DNA of 64,000 nucleotides, taken from contig CM066987.1 in NCBI GenBank assembly GCA_033977485.1, positions 84,067,588-84,131,587 on the forward strand. The letters run 5' to 3'. A model generated the notes under the pieces. It was not told where the DNA came from and ran no database searches. It saw nothing but the letters and a program-made list of their open reading frames with translations. Shown one piece after another: positions 33,465-43,148 of the stretch. Within the stretch, counting starts at the first letter, position 1. Each line of letters opens with the position of its first letter. Source of the stretch: Hydrangea macrophylla. Taxonomy: Eukaryota > Streptophyta > Magnoliopsida > Cornales > Hydrangeaceae. Made by a program: the position numbers and the translations under genes.

Positions 33465-34067
33465 CTATACTTCTCTCAAATAGTAAACCAAAAAAATGTC
33501 TTGAAATACTTTGTTGAAGTCCTTGGCTACAGGTATAGACAACACTGTCATCTCTGTGTTGATGAGTTCAATGTTAGCTAAGCATCTGGTGAGGAACATA
33601 TCTCCCAATAGATTACATTGAAAATCAAAGGATTGATTTCCATCGTCGGAGAATGTAATTCTCTTCCTTGTACAATCCAACTTTGCTTGATTTTGAGAGA
33701 GCCAATCCATTTCTAGGATTATGTCAAAGTCCTTCATTGATAGGACAATCAGCCTTATAGGGATCTCAAGGTCTCCTAGCCGTAAAGGACAATCCTTGCA
33801 GACGTGTCCTAACTTGACTATGGCTCCTAATGGTGAGGTAGCCTTCAAAGCTTTCTCTAAACTGTGGGGTAGGATACCCAATCTCCAAATTATCTTAGCA
33901 AATATGAATGAAAGTGTAGCACCTGTATCAAATAAAACTTTAACATGGGAGTTAAACAAAGTTAATTTACCTTCCACTGTGTGCTGATTAGGCTGAGCTT
34001 CTTCATAATTCCCCTCTTCATACACAGTCTCATCATATCCAGCGGCATCAAGGATAACAACATTCAA
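33465..34067 (-). pseudogene. Aspartic protease of D
   Basis: The 200-codon open segment contains VEGKLTLFNSHVKVLFDTGA, TLSFI, then VKLGHVCKDCPLRLGDLEIP, RLIVLSMKDFDIILEMDWLS, the retropepsin layout of chromoviruses. The DTGA active site is intact. FDIILEMDWL is the usual FD.ILGMDWL with G changed to E. It processes the polyprotein if expressed. It is joined upstream to the gag zinc knuckles and ends at a stop at 33465 before the reverse transcriptase frame. Confidence 0.8.
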
Positions 34068-34483
34068 GCGAGTCTGACCCTATTGACCATAAGTCATCTA
34101 CTTAGGGGCAATGCAGAACTTGCTGATGTGACCTGGTTCACCATAGTTATAACAGACTATACTTTGCTAAGTAATGCACCTTGGGGCCTTGTAGTCTCGA
34201 GCCAGATAACTGGGGTTGCCACAATTAAAGTATTTCCCAGCACTACTTCCTTCTCCCACTCGAGGCTAAGTCGAATAGGTACTAGTTTGGGGTTTCTTGC
34301 TTCCATCAAAGTTCCTCTTCTACCCTTGGGTACAATACTTCATGGCTTATTTGAGGCAACCAGAATTCAAATTGCTTACAGTTTACCCCAGCGTCCTCTT
34401 CCAGATCAGTGGCCAAGCCAACGAGTCCATCAAAAGACTTATCAATGTGATCGAGAGTCAGGCAGCAAATCTGCGGTGTCAAC
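34068..34483 (-). pseudogene. Gag zinc-knuckle region of D, truncated
   Basis: The minus strand reads, in broken frames, ILIVATPVIWLET-like sequence with the knuckle CYNYGEPGHISKFC. This keeps the first Cys, His and last Cys of C-X2-C-X4-H-X4-C, with the second Cys changed to Tyr. The region starts at 34483, where copia C inserted, so the capsid part is missing from the window. Confidence 0.6.
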
Positions 34484-35947
34484 TGAAGGAAAAATAGGTT
34501 TAAAATTATATTTAAACACACAGTAGAAAGATTAAATTTCAAAAAACTTATCGGTATGCCCAGATCTACTACCCGTTAATTCTATAGATGCGTACTAACA
34601 AGGGGAAGAAGAAATATACCTTAGGTCTTGAACCCAATTTTGAAATCTTCTTCCTTGGTGATGCAGCAGCCTCCACTAGGTTGCCTTCACTCTTATGACT
34701 CCTACTAATGCCTACTGGAATGACTAGGGTTGGTGGGAACCCTAATAGAGAGGAAGGAGAAGGTTTGGGAGCTCGAAAATTTTTTTTCTGCAGCTTCTGG
34801 CATATTAAAATGATGAACTCTTTTTCTGGACGCAGCTGCCCTATTTATAGATTCCCAGAACCGACCTAATGTTCGAGCGATCGAAGTGTCTTCAATTGAT
34901 CGAGTCTTCTATCGATCGAACCCTCCAAGACTTCAATCGATCGAGACAACTTCGATCGATCGAACCCGCCTTGACAAGATCCTAATATGCCTTTCCAAGC
35001 ATCCTAACGGAGCTCAGAGTGGGACCTCCCAGGCTCTTTATTGTTGGCTCAGATCAGTTGTTAATTCCCATGACCAAACTCTTTGATCAGCAAACTAACC
35101 AATTGATCAGTTAACGTTTACTCCACTATAAAACGATAACTGAACTCCAACCCAAAAGAACATATCCAAAGCGATAACTAGACTTGTTTGGTGTACTAAT
35201 GTCCCTCTACCTTCAGCATTCGTAATCATATTCAGGTAGTTGGATAACTGTTATTATCAACCTGAATCATGAATGCTTCTTATATTCCTTGAGTCCCATT
35301 CACCTCTCATGATTACCAAACATGTTGATAACTACTTATCAACAAGACTGTAGTTCTTAGTAATCAACTTGGTGACATTCTCAAGGGAATGCTTACTTTG
35401 AATCAGAGGGTAGATTCTATCTTGACAATATATATTCACAACCCCATGAACATGACATACCCAAGATACCCAGGTGTTGATTTTCAATAGACCTCACTAA
35501 TTGATAAGTCAAAGCAGCCATATCCACAGTCTGTGTTCATAATTATCTCAAGATTGAGAACACGTACCTTATATAATTTATGGGTTCCTATCGACTGTTT
35601 GACATTCTTGAGTGTCAATAGGAAAGCTCGGATTCGTCAATGCACTATAAGTACTAGCATATTAACTAAGAGTCACACTCTAGTGATTGAGATTCATCAC
35701 TCCATTCAATGGTAGTTAATCATGCTACAGTGTATACCTGATGAGATATCCAGTCTCATCATCCACTGTGGCAAGTTATAAGTATCAAAGAATAGTAATT
35801 CGTATCTCACTTGTATGTATCTTATACACACATGAATTACTTACTACGATACTTAAGGATTAACAATCATCTCATGAAAGAAACATACACAATGAAATGT
35901 AAAGCTGATATCCCTATATTAAAATGTCAGTGTCTCATAACCCAACA
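34484..35947 (-). repeat. 3' LTR of copia C
   Basis: On the minus strand it starts TGTTGGGTTAT at 35947 and ends TTTTTCCTTCA at 34484. It matches solo LTR L (38598-40093) over its length, with the ATATCAGCTTTACATTTCAT segment and the GATCGATCGA array shared. Confidence 0.85.
34842..34970 (-). promoter_or_regulatory. LTR promoter of C: TTCGATCGAA array and TATA
   Basis: On the minus strand TATAAATA (34849-34842) is preceded by GGTCGGTTC and about five TTCGATCGAA-type sites (34873-34968), for example CTTCGATCGATCGAACC at 34950-34966. Confidence 0.65.
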
Positions 35948-35960
35948 AACTCCCACATGC
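35948..35960 (-). other. Polypurine tract of copia C
   Basis: The minus strand reads TGTGGGAGTT directly before the LTR start. It parallels the AAGTGGGAGTT of copia B. Confidence 0.8.
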
Positions 35961-35999
35961 ACTCATAACCATACAGGATTGATTACATCTGAGACCTAG

Positions 36000-36632
36000 A
36001 CTATCTAAATGACGATTAAAGACTTTCTGCGGCAAGGCCTTTGTAAACAGATCCGCAAGATTATCAGAGGTGGCAATCTTACTGATAGTCACATCTCTAC
36101 GTTGAACAATATCTCAAATTAGATGATATTTTCGCTCTACGTGCTTTCCCTTTCCGTGGTTCCTTGGCTCCTTGGACTGAGCCACTGCCCCACTATTATC
36201 ACAATAAAGCGTAATAGGTGATAGCGACGTTGGTACCACCTTGAGCTCCATAAGGAACTTTTTAAGCCAAATAGCTTCCTTTGCGGCTTCACAAGCAACC
36301 ACATACTTAGCTTCTGTAGTTGAGTCTACAATGCATTTCTGCTTAATGCTTCTCCAACTAACAGTACCACCTACCAAGGTAAAGAGATGTTCGGATGTCG
36401 ACTTTTTCAAATCTTTATCTGACATAAAGTCCGAGTCAGTGTATCCCACTGGAATTAACTCACTACCGCCATACATAATTATGTAATCTTTAGTCCTTCT
36501 CAAGTACTTAAGAATGTGCTTAACGGTTGTCCAGTGTTCTGGACCTGGATTTGATTGATATCTACTAACCATGCCAACAGCAAAGCAGATATTTGGTCTA
36601 GTGCATAACATTGCATACATGAGAATTTCCAC
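36000..36632 (-). pseudogene. RNase H of copia C
   Basis: The minus-strand frame reads LMYAMLCTRPNICFAVGMVS, RYQSNPGPEHWTTVKHILKY, LRRTKDYIIMYGG, then GYTDSDFMSDKDLKKSTSEH, VSWRSIKQKCIVDSTTEAKY and LYCDNSGAVAQSKEP. A stop is followed by DIVQRRDVTISKIATSDNLA, DLFTKALPQKVF. Catalytic Asp and Glu positions (TDSDF, STTEA, DNSGA) are retained. EAEY is here EAKY. One in-frame stop near 36114 prevents a complete product. It would remove template RNA during cDNA synthesis. Confidence 0.8.
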
Positions 36633-36683
36633 TGTCGAAGCATAGGGAACTATGCGATTCCTCTTTTCCTGTGTCTTTAGACA

Positions 36684-37246
36684 CTAGTCCTTGGAGAATG
36701 CTAAACCATACCTTAAAGGCAACAATCCTTTCTTTGAATTATCTATTGAAAACCTAGTTAGCACCTTGTCGATATAACTAGCTTGAGATAATCCCATTAT
36801 CTTTCGCTTACGATCTTGAAAGAGCTTTATTCTAAGATTATATCTCACCTCTCCTAGATCCTTCATATAGAAAGTACTAGCTAGCCAAACCTTGACCGTT
36901 GACAGTGCCACTACATCATTTCCAATGAGTAGAATGTCGTCAATGTAGAGCACAAGAAAAGCCACCATACACAAGGTTCATCTAGATTCTATATGAAACT
37001 AAATGATTTGACTGATTGGTCAAAACGAATGTTCTAACTCCTGGATGCTTGCTTAAGACCATAAATGGACTTTTGCAACTTGCATACCAAGTTACCTTTC
37101 CCACCAGCTATGAACCCTTCTAGTTGTTGTATATAGATGTCCTCCTCAAGATTGTCATTCAAGAATGCAATCTTGACGTCCATCTGCCAGATCTCATAAT
37201 CTAGGCATGCAGTAATGGATAAGAAAATGCTGATGGACTTGAGCAT
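36684..37246 (-). pseudogene. Reverse transcriptase of copia C
   Basis: Minus strand: LSITACLDYEIWQMDVKIAF, LNDNLEEDIYIQQLEGFIAG and LVCKLQKSIYGLKQASRS. A stop and frame step follow, then FLVLYIDDILLIGNDVVALS, TVKVWLASTFYMKDLGEV and MGLSQASYIDKVLTRFSI. The YIDD catalytic pair and the QMDV.TAFL motif (here KIAFLN) are recognisable. The two parts are split by stops between 37034 and 36974. Confidence 0.8.
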
Positions 37247-37465
37247 GGCTACCGGTGAGAGTGTTTCCTCATAGTCAATACACCCCCTCTGTGTATAACC
37301 TTTCGCTACAAGCCTAACCTTAAAGGTCTCAACCTTTCTATCAAATTCTCTTTTCCTCTTGTAGACCCACTTACAGCCAATGGGTTAAATATTGGCTGGA
37401 AGTTCTACAAGATCCCAGACCTGATTAGAATCCATAGATTCTAATTCAGCCTTCATAGCTTTAAC

Positions 37466-37777
37466 CTAGTGAGCTGAGTCTACATTAGCCATTGCCTCTT
37501 CATTTGTGGCAGGATCAGATTCAAATTCTATGGAGACAGCTTCAAAAACTTTTCCTAAGAATATGTATCCATTAGACTGGCTGATAATCCTCCCACTAAG
37601 ATAAGGTACCGGTACGAAAATGGGTGAAGAAGTGGTATTTTCTTGATTTACATCGTTATCAACTACGGGTGGGACTGAGGGCTCTCCTTCTATCTCTCTA
37701 AGATCTATCCTTCCCTTAGGTTTATGGTTCATGATATAATCATCCTCCAAGAAAATAGCATTTGTACTAACAATCAC
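37466..37777 (-). pseudogene. Integrase to reverse transcriptase linker of copia C
   Basis: The frame is rich in Pro, Glu and Ser (DLREIEGEPSVPPVVDNDVN, PVPYLSGRIISQS). It lies between integrase and reverse transcriptase, where copia polyproteins have a variable linker. Just downstream on the minus strand, 37480-37262 gives AMKAELESMD-like and LVELPANI-like motifs in broken frames, which normally open the reverse transcriptase. No separate function is assigned. Confidence 0.55.
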
Positions 37778-37789
37778 TTTCTGTTCTCA

Positions 37790-38481
37790 TAGATCATAAA
37801 AATACCATCCATAAGTACCCTTTCCATACCCTACAAAGTAACATACTTCTGATCTAGAATCCAATTTGCTCATCTTTTCTTTCAACACATGTGCCGGACA
37901 CCCCCATTTCCAGAGATGTTGCAAAGAAGGCTTTCGCCCAATCCACATCTCTCATGGTGTCCTGGGAATAGATTTTCTTGGTACTAGATTTAGTATGTAT
38001 AACAACGGTTTCCAAAGCATAACCCCAAAGGAATAAAGGTAACTCTGAATAAGTCATCATCGACCTAGTCATGTCTAAAAGAGTCCGATTCCTTCTCTCC
38101 GCTACACCGTTCTGCTGAGGCGTACCAGGTGCAGTCAACTGTGACAGAATTCCATTCTGTACGAGGTGATCAATAAGCTCATTAGAGGGGTACTCTCCAC
38201 CTCAATCAGATTGAATGGCCTTGATATGTGTGCCCAATTGCTTCTCCACTTCAGCCCTAAACTCTTTATTTTAAAGGATTCAGACTTGTGCTGCATTAGG
38301 TACATATATCCATACCTGGAGTGGTCATCAGTAAATGTAATGAAATACTCATAACCACCCCTTGCTCTAATATTTATTGGTTCACATACATCAGTATGAA
38401 CTAATTCCAACAATGCATTGGTCCTATTGCCCTTTGCGGGAAAGGGCCTTTTGGTCATCTTACCCTCTAAACAAGACTCGC
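37790..38481 (-). pseudogene. Integrase of copia C, N-terminally truncated
   Basis: The minus strand starts within SESCLEGKMTKRPFPAKGNR, keeping the last Cys of the zinc region, then ALLELVHTDVCEPINIRARG, GYEYFITFTDDHSRYGYMYL. After a frame step it reads LTAPGTPQQNGVAERRNRTL, LDMTRSMMTYSELPLFLWGY. The first Asp (HTDV), second Asp region and Glu (GVAERRNRT) of the D-D-35-E core are seen. A stop and frameshift break it at 38200-38135. It is truncated at 38481 by gypsy F. Confidence 0.8.
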
Positions 38482-38597
38482 TCTAACACCTGTAATTTTT
38501 CTTTCATTAATAATATCAGCTTTTCGAATTTCTGTGTTGGACCGGCTATATTATTATATTATTATTTTAGTTGGGTGATGATTTTGACGTATCTTAG

Positions 38598-40093
38598 TGT
38601 TGGGTTTGTGCCCTCAAACCATTACTTTATGTATGAGACATTAGCATTATAATATATGGATATCAGCTTTACATTTCATTGTGTATGTTTCTTTCATGAG
38701 ATGATTGTTTTATCCTTAAGTATCATAGTAAGCAATTCGTGTGTGTATGAGATACACACAAGTGAGATACGAATTACTATTCTTTGATACTTAGAATATG
38801 TCACAGTGGATGATGAGACTGGATACCTCATCAGGTCTACACTGTAGCATACTTAACTACCATTGGATGGAGTGATTAATCTCAATCACTTGAGTGTAGC
38901 TCTTAGTTGATATGCTAGTGCTTATAGTGCATTGACGGACCTGAGCTTTCCTATTGACGCTTAAGGCTGTCAACAGTCAATAGGAACTCATAACTTGTAT
39001 AAGGTACGTGTTCTCAATCTTGAGATGATTATGAACACAGACTATGGATATGGCTGCTTTGACTTACCAATCAGTGAGGTCTATAGAAGATCAACACCTG
39101 GGTATCTTGGGTATGTCATGTCCTTAGGGTTGTGAACATATATTGTCAAGATAGAATCTACCCTCTGATTCAGAGTAAGCATTCCCTTGAGAATGTCACC
39201 AAGTTGATTACTGAGTACTGCAGTCTTGTTGATAAGAGTTATCAACATGTTTGGTAATCATGAGTGGTGAATGGGACTCAAGGAATACAAGAAGTAATCA
39301 TGATTCAGGATGACAGTAACAGTTATCCGACTACCTGAATATGATTACGAATGCTGACGGTAGAGGGACATTAGTACACCATACAAGTCTAGTTATCGCT
39401 TCGGATATGTTCTTTTGCGTTGGAGTTCAGTTATCGTTTTATAGTGGAATAAACGTTAACTGACCAGTTAGTTAGTTAGCTGATCAAAGAGTTTGGTCAT
39501 GGTAATTAACAAACTGGTCTGAGCCAACAATAAAGAGCCTAGGAGGTCCCACTCTTAGCTCCGCTAGGATGCTTGGAAAGACACTTGAGGAAGCTGTTAA
39601 GACAGGTTCGATCGATCGAAGACTGTTCGATCGATTGAAGTCTTCAGGTTCGATCGATCGAGAATGGTTCGATCGATCGAAGGTTCGATCGATCGAAGTC
39701 ACTTCGATCGATCGAAGTCTAGGTCGGTTCTGGAAATCTATAAATAGGGCAGCTGCGTTCTGGAAGTAAGTGATCATCGTTTTTATACGCAGAAGCTGCA
39801 GAAACTATCATAGTCTTCCCAAAACCTTCCTATCCTCTCTATTAGGGTTCCCACCAACCCTAGTCTTTCCGGCAGGCATCCGCAGGAGTCATAAGGGTGA
39901 AGATCATCTAGTGGAGGCTGCTGGAAGTTGAAGTTTCAGAATTGGGTTCAAGACACTAAGGTATAATTCTTGCACCCCTTGTACGCATCTATGGAATTGA
40001 CAAGTAGTAGATCCTGGAATACCAAAAGTTTTATAACTTAACCTATTTCCGCTGCGCGTTTAAACTCTAACTTTAAACCACTTATTTCCTTCA
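38598..40093 (+). repeat. Solo LTR L (copia C family)
   Basis: It starts TGTTGGGTTT, ends ATTTCCTTCA, and is flanked by CTTAG at 38593-38597 and 40094-40098. The uninterrupted target at 56665-56680 confirms the insertion. It matches the copia C LTR, in the opposite orientation to C. Confidence 0.9.
39606..39746 (+). promoter_or_regulatory. LTR promoter of L: TTCGATCGAA array and TATA
   Basis: Six TTCGATCGATCGAA-type sites lie at 39606-39718 at 12-25 base spacing, then AGGTCGGTTC, then TATAAATA (39739-39746). The palindromes are almost all intact. Confidence 0.75.
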
Positions 40094-40254
40094 CTTAGGA
40101 TTACTGATTAGACTGTAGTAACCATACCAACTCGACCGTAATAAGATTTAACTTAGTCCCATACCCGGACCTGGACATTAGAAATAATACCCGGTTGAAT
40201 GTAAATCGAGGCCGACACGTATGCCGAGAAACTTATGCACATAAATCGAGAAAG

Positions 40255-40398
40255 TGGCACATAATCCAAGGTAGGCCCACATGGCCGGCCATATGGCAGC
40301 CACATGCCACCCTCTTGGACACATGTCCACTTGTAGGACACATGTCATGGCATATACACATACCACATGACACCTAGCTCCTAGGATTTCTATATAAG
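40255..40398 (+). promoter_or_regulatory. LTR promoter of F (5' copy)
   Basis: TATATAAG (40391-40398) is preceded by CACATGGCCGGCCATATGG and by repeated ACATGT and CACATG sites at 40279-40373. The 3' LTR copy has the intact 20-base palindrome. The AG-rich leader follows at 40455-40500. Confidence 0.55.
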
Positions 40399-40714
40399 CA
40401 TGCATATAGCATGCATTATACACACTTTACCTCTATGACCAGCATTAAAATCTATGAGAGAGAGCTGGAGTTTTAATTCTTGAGAGAAAGAAGAGAAGAA
40501 GTCATCCTTGAAGTCGAAGATGAAGCTCCATCAAGCTCAAGAACAACATCAAGCTTAATTTCAAGCTTTGGTGAGTAAATTATGAGTAAATTGTGAGTAA
40601 TTGTGAGTAATCTAACTCAATTTAGAATATATATATAGCATGTATTAATGTTTGTAGGAGTTTGATATTGTTGTGTTGAAGTTTTCATGACATGCAAGAC
40701 AAATCCTTAAATCT

Positions 40715-41480
40715 GAGAAACAGAAACTTCCAGCATGAATGTAGCTTAGTAAAATGAATGTTTTGTGCAGCTCAAAAATCCGAATTAAGCTAGGTTTTTT
40801 TGTGGAGAAATCTAACTCGTATATCTACAAATAAATATTCGATAGCTCAGTCTAGAAATCAATCCTTCATGGGTGAAATGCATGTACAACGGAGAGTTAT
40901 GAATCTGAAAAACAGAAACTTCCAGCAGAATGTAGCTTAGTAAAATGAATGTTTTGTGCAGCTCAAAAATCCGAATTAAGCTAGGTGTTTTTATGGAGAA
41001 AGGAAACTCATATATCTACAAATAATTCTTCTATAGCTCAGTCTAGAAATCAATTCTTCATGGGTGAAATGCATGTACAACACAGTGTTATGAATCTGGG
41101 AAACAAATACTTTTAGCAGAATGTAGTTTAGTAAAATCAACGTTTGGAGTAGCTCAAAAATGCGAATTAAGCTAGGTATTTTTGTGGAGAAAGATAACTC
41201 ATTTATCTACAAATAACGCTTCTATAGCCTGGTCTAAAAATGAACCCTTCATAGGTAAAATTCACGTATAACACAGTGCTAAAAATCTGGGACAGAACAA
41301 TTCGAGATATAAGAAATGTCTTGTAAAATAAATATTTTGAGTAACTCAAAAATGTAATTGAAGCTAGATTTTTTTTATACATGAAGATGATCCAAATACC
41401 TATAGTGTTTTAGTTTTGAGTTTAATCTACAAAGCAATTTATCATGCCCAAATAAATCAAGTTAATTCAGTCAACACAGT
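40715..41480. repeat. Tandem repeat of about 190 bp in LTR of F
   Basis: Four units carry AACAGAAACTTCCAGCA, AATGTAGCTTAGTAAAAT and GCTCAAAAATCCGAATTAAG blocks, at about 40722, 40912, 41103 and 41290. The last unit is the most divergent. The same block is in the 3' LTR. Confidence 0.85.
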
Positions 41481-42099
41481 GAAAATATATCCTGGCAGAT
41501 TGTACAGCTTTTTGTAAGATGTTTTGTTTATGCATGGTGTTGATTGTTGATACTAGTTTTCCGATACCTGTGTTGTTATGAAAATCTTGTGCTATGGTAG
41601 TGCTATCGTGTAGATGAGTATGTTAAGGGTTTCATCTATATGTTTATTGGTATTAAATCCATGTTATAAATCCATGAGCTACGTTCTATGTTTTCCCATT
41701 GTTATGAATATAGTTTAATGACCGTTGGAAAGTTCATACCCAAACTATAAGTATGTTGTATGGCACGATTATTGCGTTGGTAAGTGATTGGGAAAGTTTC
41801 CATCATAAGCATATTGAAAGGTAAAACAGAATGTCGAACGTAAAGCGAAATACTGACGGTTATAAATGGATGATATTAATGAACTAAACTAAGAAACGTA
41901 CGAACGTGTGAAATAACGATAAAACCTTTAATAATAGATTTTATACGAATAAGGGACATTGGGTCTCGTTTCTAGTCATGTGACTACCGGTCAAAGTTGA
42001 TTCGTGAACTTTCATGTCGTGTTTGGATATTTCTTGCAAAGTTAGTCTTTCGGTAATTCCTTAGAGTCGATTGGAGAGTTATGTTTGTGTTCGATAAAG

Positions 42100-42380
42100 T
42101 GCGGATAACCTGAGGATCGTTATGATGTGTTCGATCAAGTAGTTATTATTTTTCTGCACCCTTGGACTGAGGTTCGGCATGACGTGTTTGGTTATGTACG
42201 GGTGACCTGAGGATCGGCATGACGTGTTCGTCCAAGTGATTGTTAATGTTCCGTACCCTTGTTCTGAGGATCGGCATGACGTGTTTGATAACGTGCGGGT
42301 GACCTGAGGATCGGCATGATGTGTTTGACCAAGAGATTGTTAATATCCTACACACTTGTTCTGAGGATCATCAGTGATGT
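42100..42380. repeat. Tandem CTGAGGATCGGCATGA repeat in LTR of F
   Basis: Six copies of CTGAGG(A/T)TCGGCATGACGTGTT occur near 42111, 42167, 42209, 42266, 42304 and 42360, arranged as a two-part unit of roughly 97 bp. The block lies just upstream of the acceptor and acidic exon. Confidence 0.8.
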
Positions 42381-42683
42381 GTTCAATCAAGCGATTCATT
42401 GTCGAGTATTGTTCCTTCTTGACCAATAAATACGTTTAGAGTTAAGTCTTCTTTCAGTCAATGTCATTGGTCAATTAGTTGTGGGTTAAGTTTCGAAGGG
42501 AATGATTGGGTTTAAACAAGGTGTAGTTTTGAGAATAAGAAAATATTAACGAGACATAGTTGAGAATAAGAAGAAATGAAGAATAACTTACCTTAAGTGG
42601 TGGTAACCATAAGGGGACCCTCACTTAGCTTAACCACTAATGGCTTTTCATGCCACTGGACTTTCCACGTCTAGCCTTTGCAG

Positions 42684-42772
42684 GTCCAGATGGAGCTGAT
42701 TGCTATCAAGATGCGGGCTTTACCATTGAAGAGTATGCTGGTGAAGATTACTACGAGGAAGGCTACGGTTTC
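42684..42772 (+). other. Putative LTR exon of F, first half
   Basis: After TTTGCAG the frame opens two bases in: PDGADCYQDAGFTIEEYAGE, then DYYEEGYGF. It is interrupted by element M. Beyond the second GTTTC it continues in frame as ASRRLWSYSF to a stop at 50274-50276. Phase and YAGEDYY core match the E and G exons. Confidence 0.45.
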
Positions 42773-42779
42773 TGACACG

Positions 42780-42963
42780 TCTTGATACATTTGATAATAT
42801 GGGGACTACCACTATCATATTCCCATTGTGGGGGTTGGTAGCACTCAGGTTGATAGTGTTCATCATATGTGGGTGCTTACCAACTTGGGGGATAGTTTTC
42901 ATTACTTAACGTGTACCTATTCATGATGTCTGTGTTGTATGGAGGGTAATTTGGTTAAGACAT
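42780..42963 (-). pseudogene. Truncated ORF start in M (second copy)
   Basis: The minus-strand ATG at 42963 begins the same Tyr/Pro/Gln-rich ORF as N (63321) and runs about 60 codons before fusing to TGACACG at 42779. It has single-base changes relative to the other copy at 48416. It lacks everything downstream and cannot encode a product. Confidence 0.7.
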
Positions 42964-43124
42964 GTTTACCCAAATTTTTTTTAAAAACAATAGAATTTTT
43001 ATTTTTATTTTTTTTACTTGTGAGAGAAAAAGTCCAAAAGTTTTTAATTTTATTTATTTATTTATTTATTTAAGAAAAAGAAGAAAAATAGAAATAACTT
43101 AGTAAAATCCTAACCTAGTTGCCT

Positions 43125-43142
43125 TCCCCGGCAACGGCGCCA
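43125..43142 (-). other. Primer binding site, tRNA-Asp type (M, inner)
   Basis: The minus strand reads TGGCGCCGTTGCCGGGGA, the same as the reverse complement of the plant tRNA-Asp (GTC) 3' end with CCA. This site is typical of Athila elements. It follows the LTR end after a six-base gap. Confidence 0.9.
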
Positions 43143-43148
43143 AAAACT

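Larger units (their letters stand above)
26425..34483 (-). mobile_element. Gypsy element D (chromovirus-like)
   Basis: This minus-strand Ty3/gypsy element has the order gag end, protease, reverse transcriptase, RNase H, integrase and chromodomain-like tail, then a truncated 3' LTR. Solo LTR K interrupts the integrase. On the right the gag is cut by copia C at 34484. On the left the LTR is cut at about 26425 against element E. Many frame breaks show that it is dead. Confidence 0.85.
34484..38481 (-). mobile_element. Copia element C, 3' part
   Basis: This is a minus-strand copia element with integrase, reverse transcriptase, RNase H and a complete 3' LTR. Its 5' part is cut at 38481, inside the integrase zinc region, by gypsy F. 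It lies in the gag of D. The same LTR family occurs as solo LTR L. Confidence 0.85.
40571..42683 (+). other. Putative LTR intron of F
   Basis: It starts GTGAGT after CAAGCTTTG and ends TTTGCAG at 42677-42683. In the frame that reads EVILEVEDEAPSSSSRTTSS, the donor leaves one base, and the acceptor-side exon supplies the other two. No in-frame ATG precedes it. The 3' LTR keeps the donor at 57154. Splicing is inferred. Confidence 0.4.

Noticed and set aside
39484..39777. Open frames rich in RSIE/IDR repeats across the palindrome arrays (39484-39777, also 34886-35086, 43721-43933, 58661-58852)
   Set aside because: They are translations of TCGATCGA repeats, in both strands. Codon content follows the repeat and no family resemblance exists.
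43125..43142. tRNA gene fragments (tRNA-Asp and tRNA-Met 3' ends)
   Set aside because: Only 12-18 bases, each next to an LTR end. These are primer sites, not tRNA genes.
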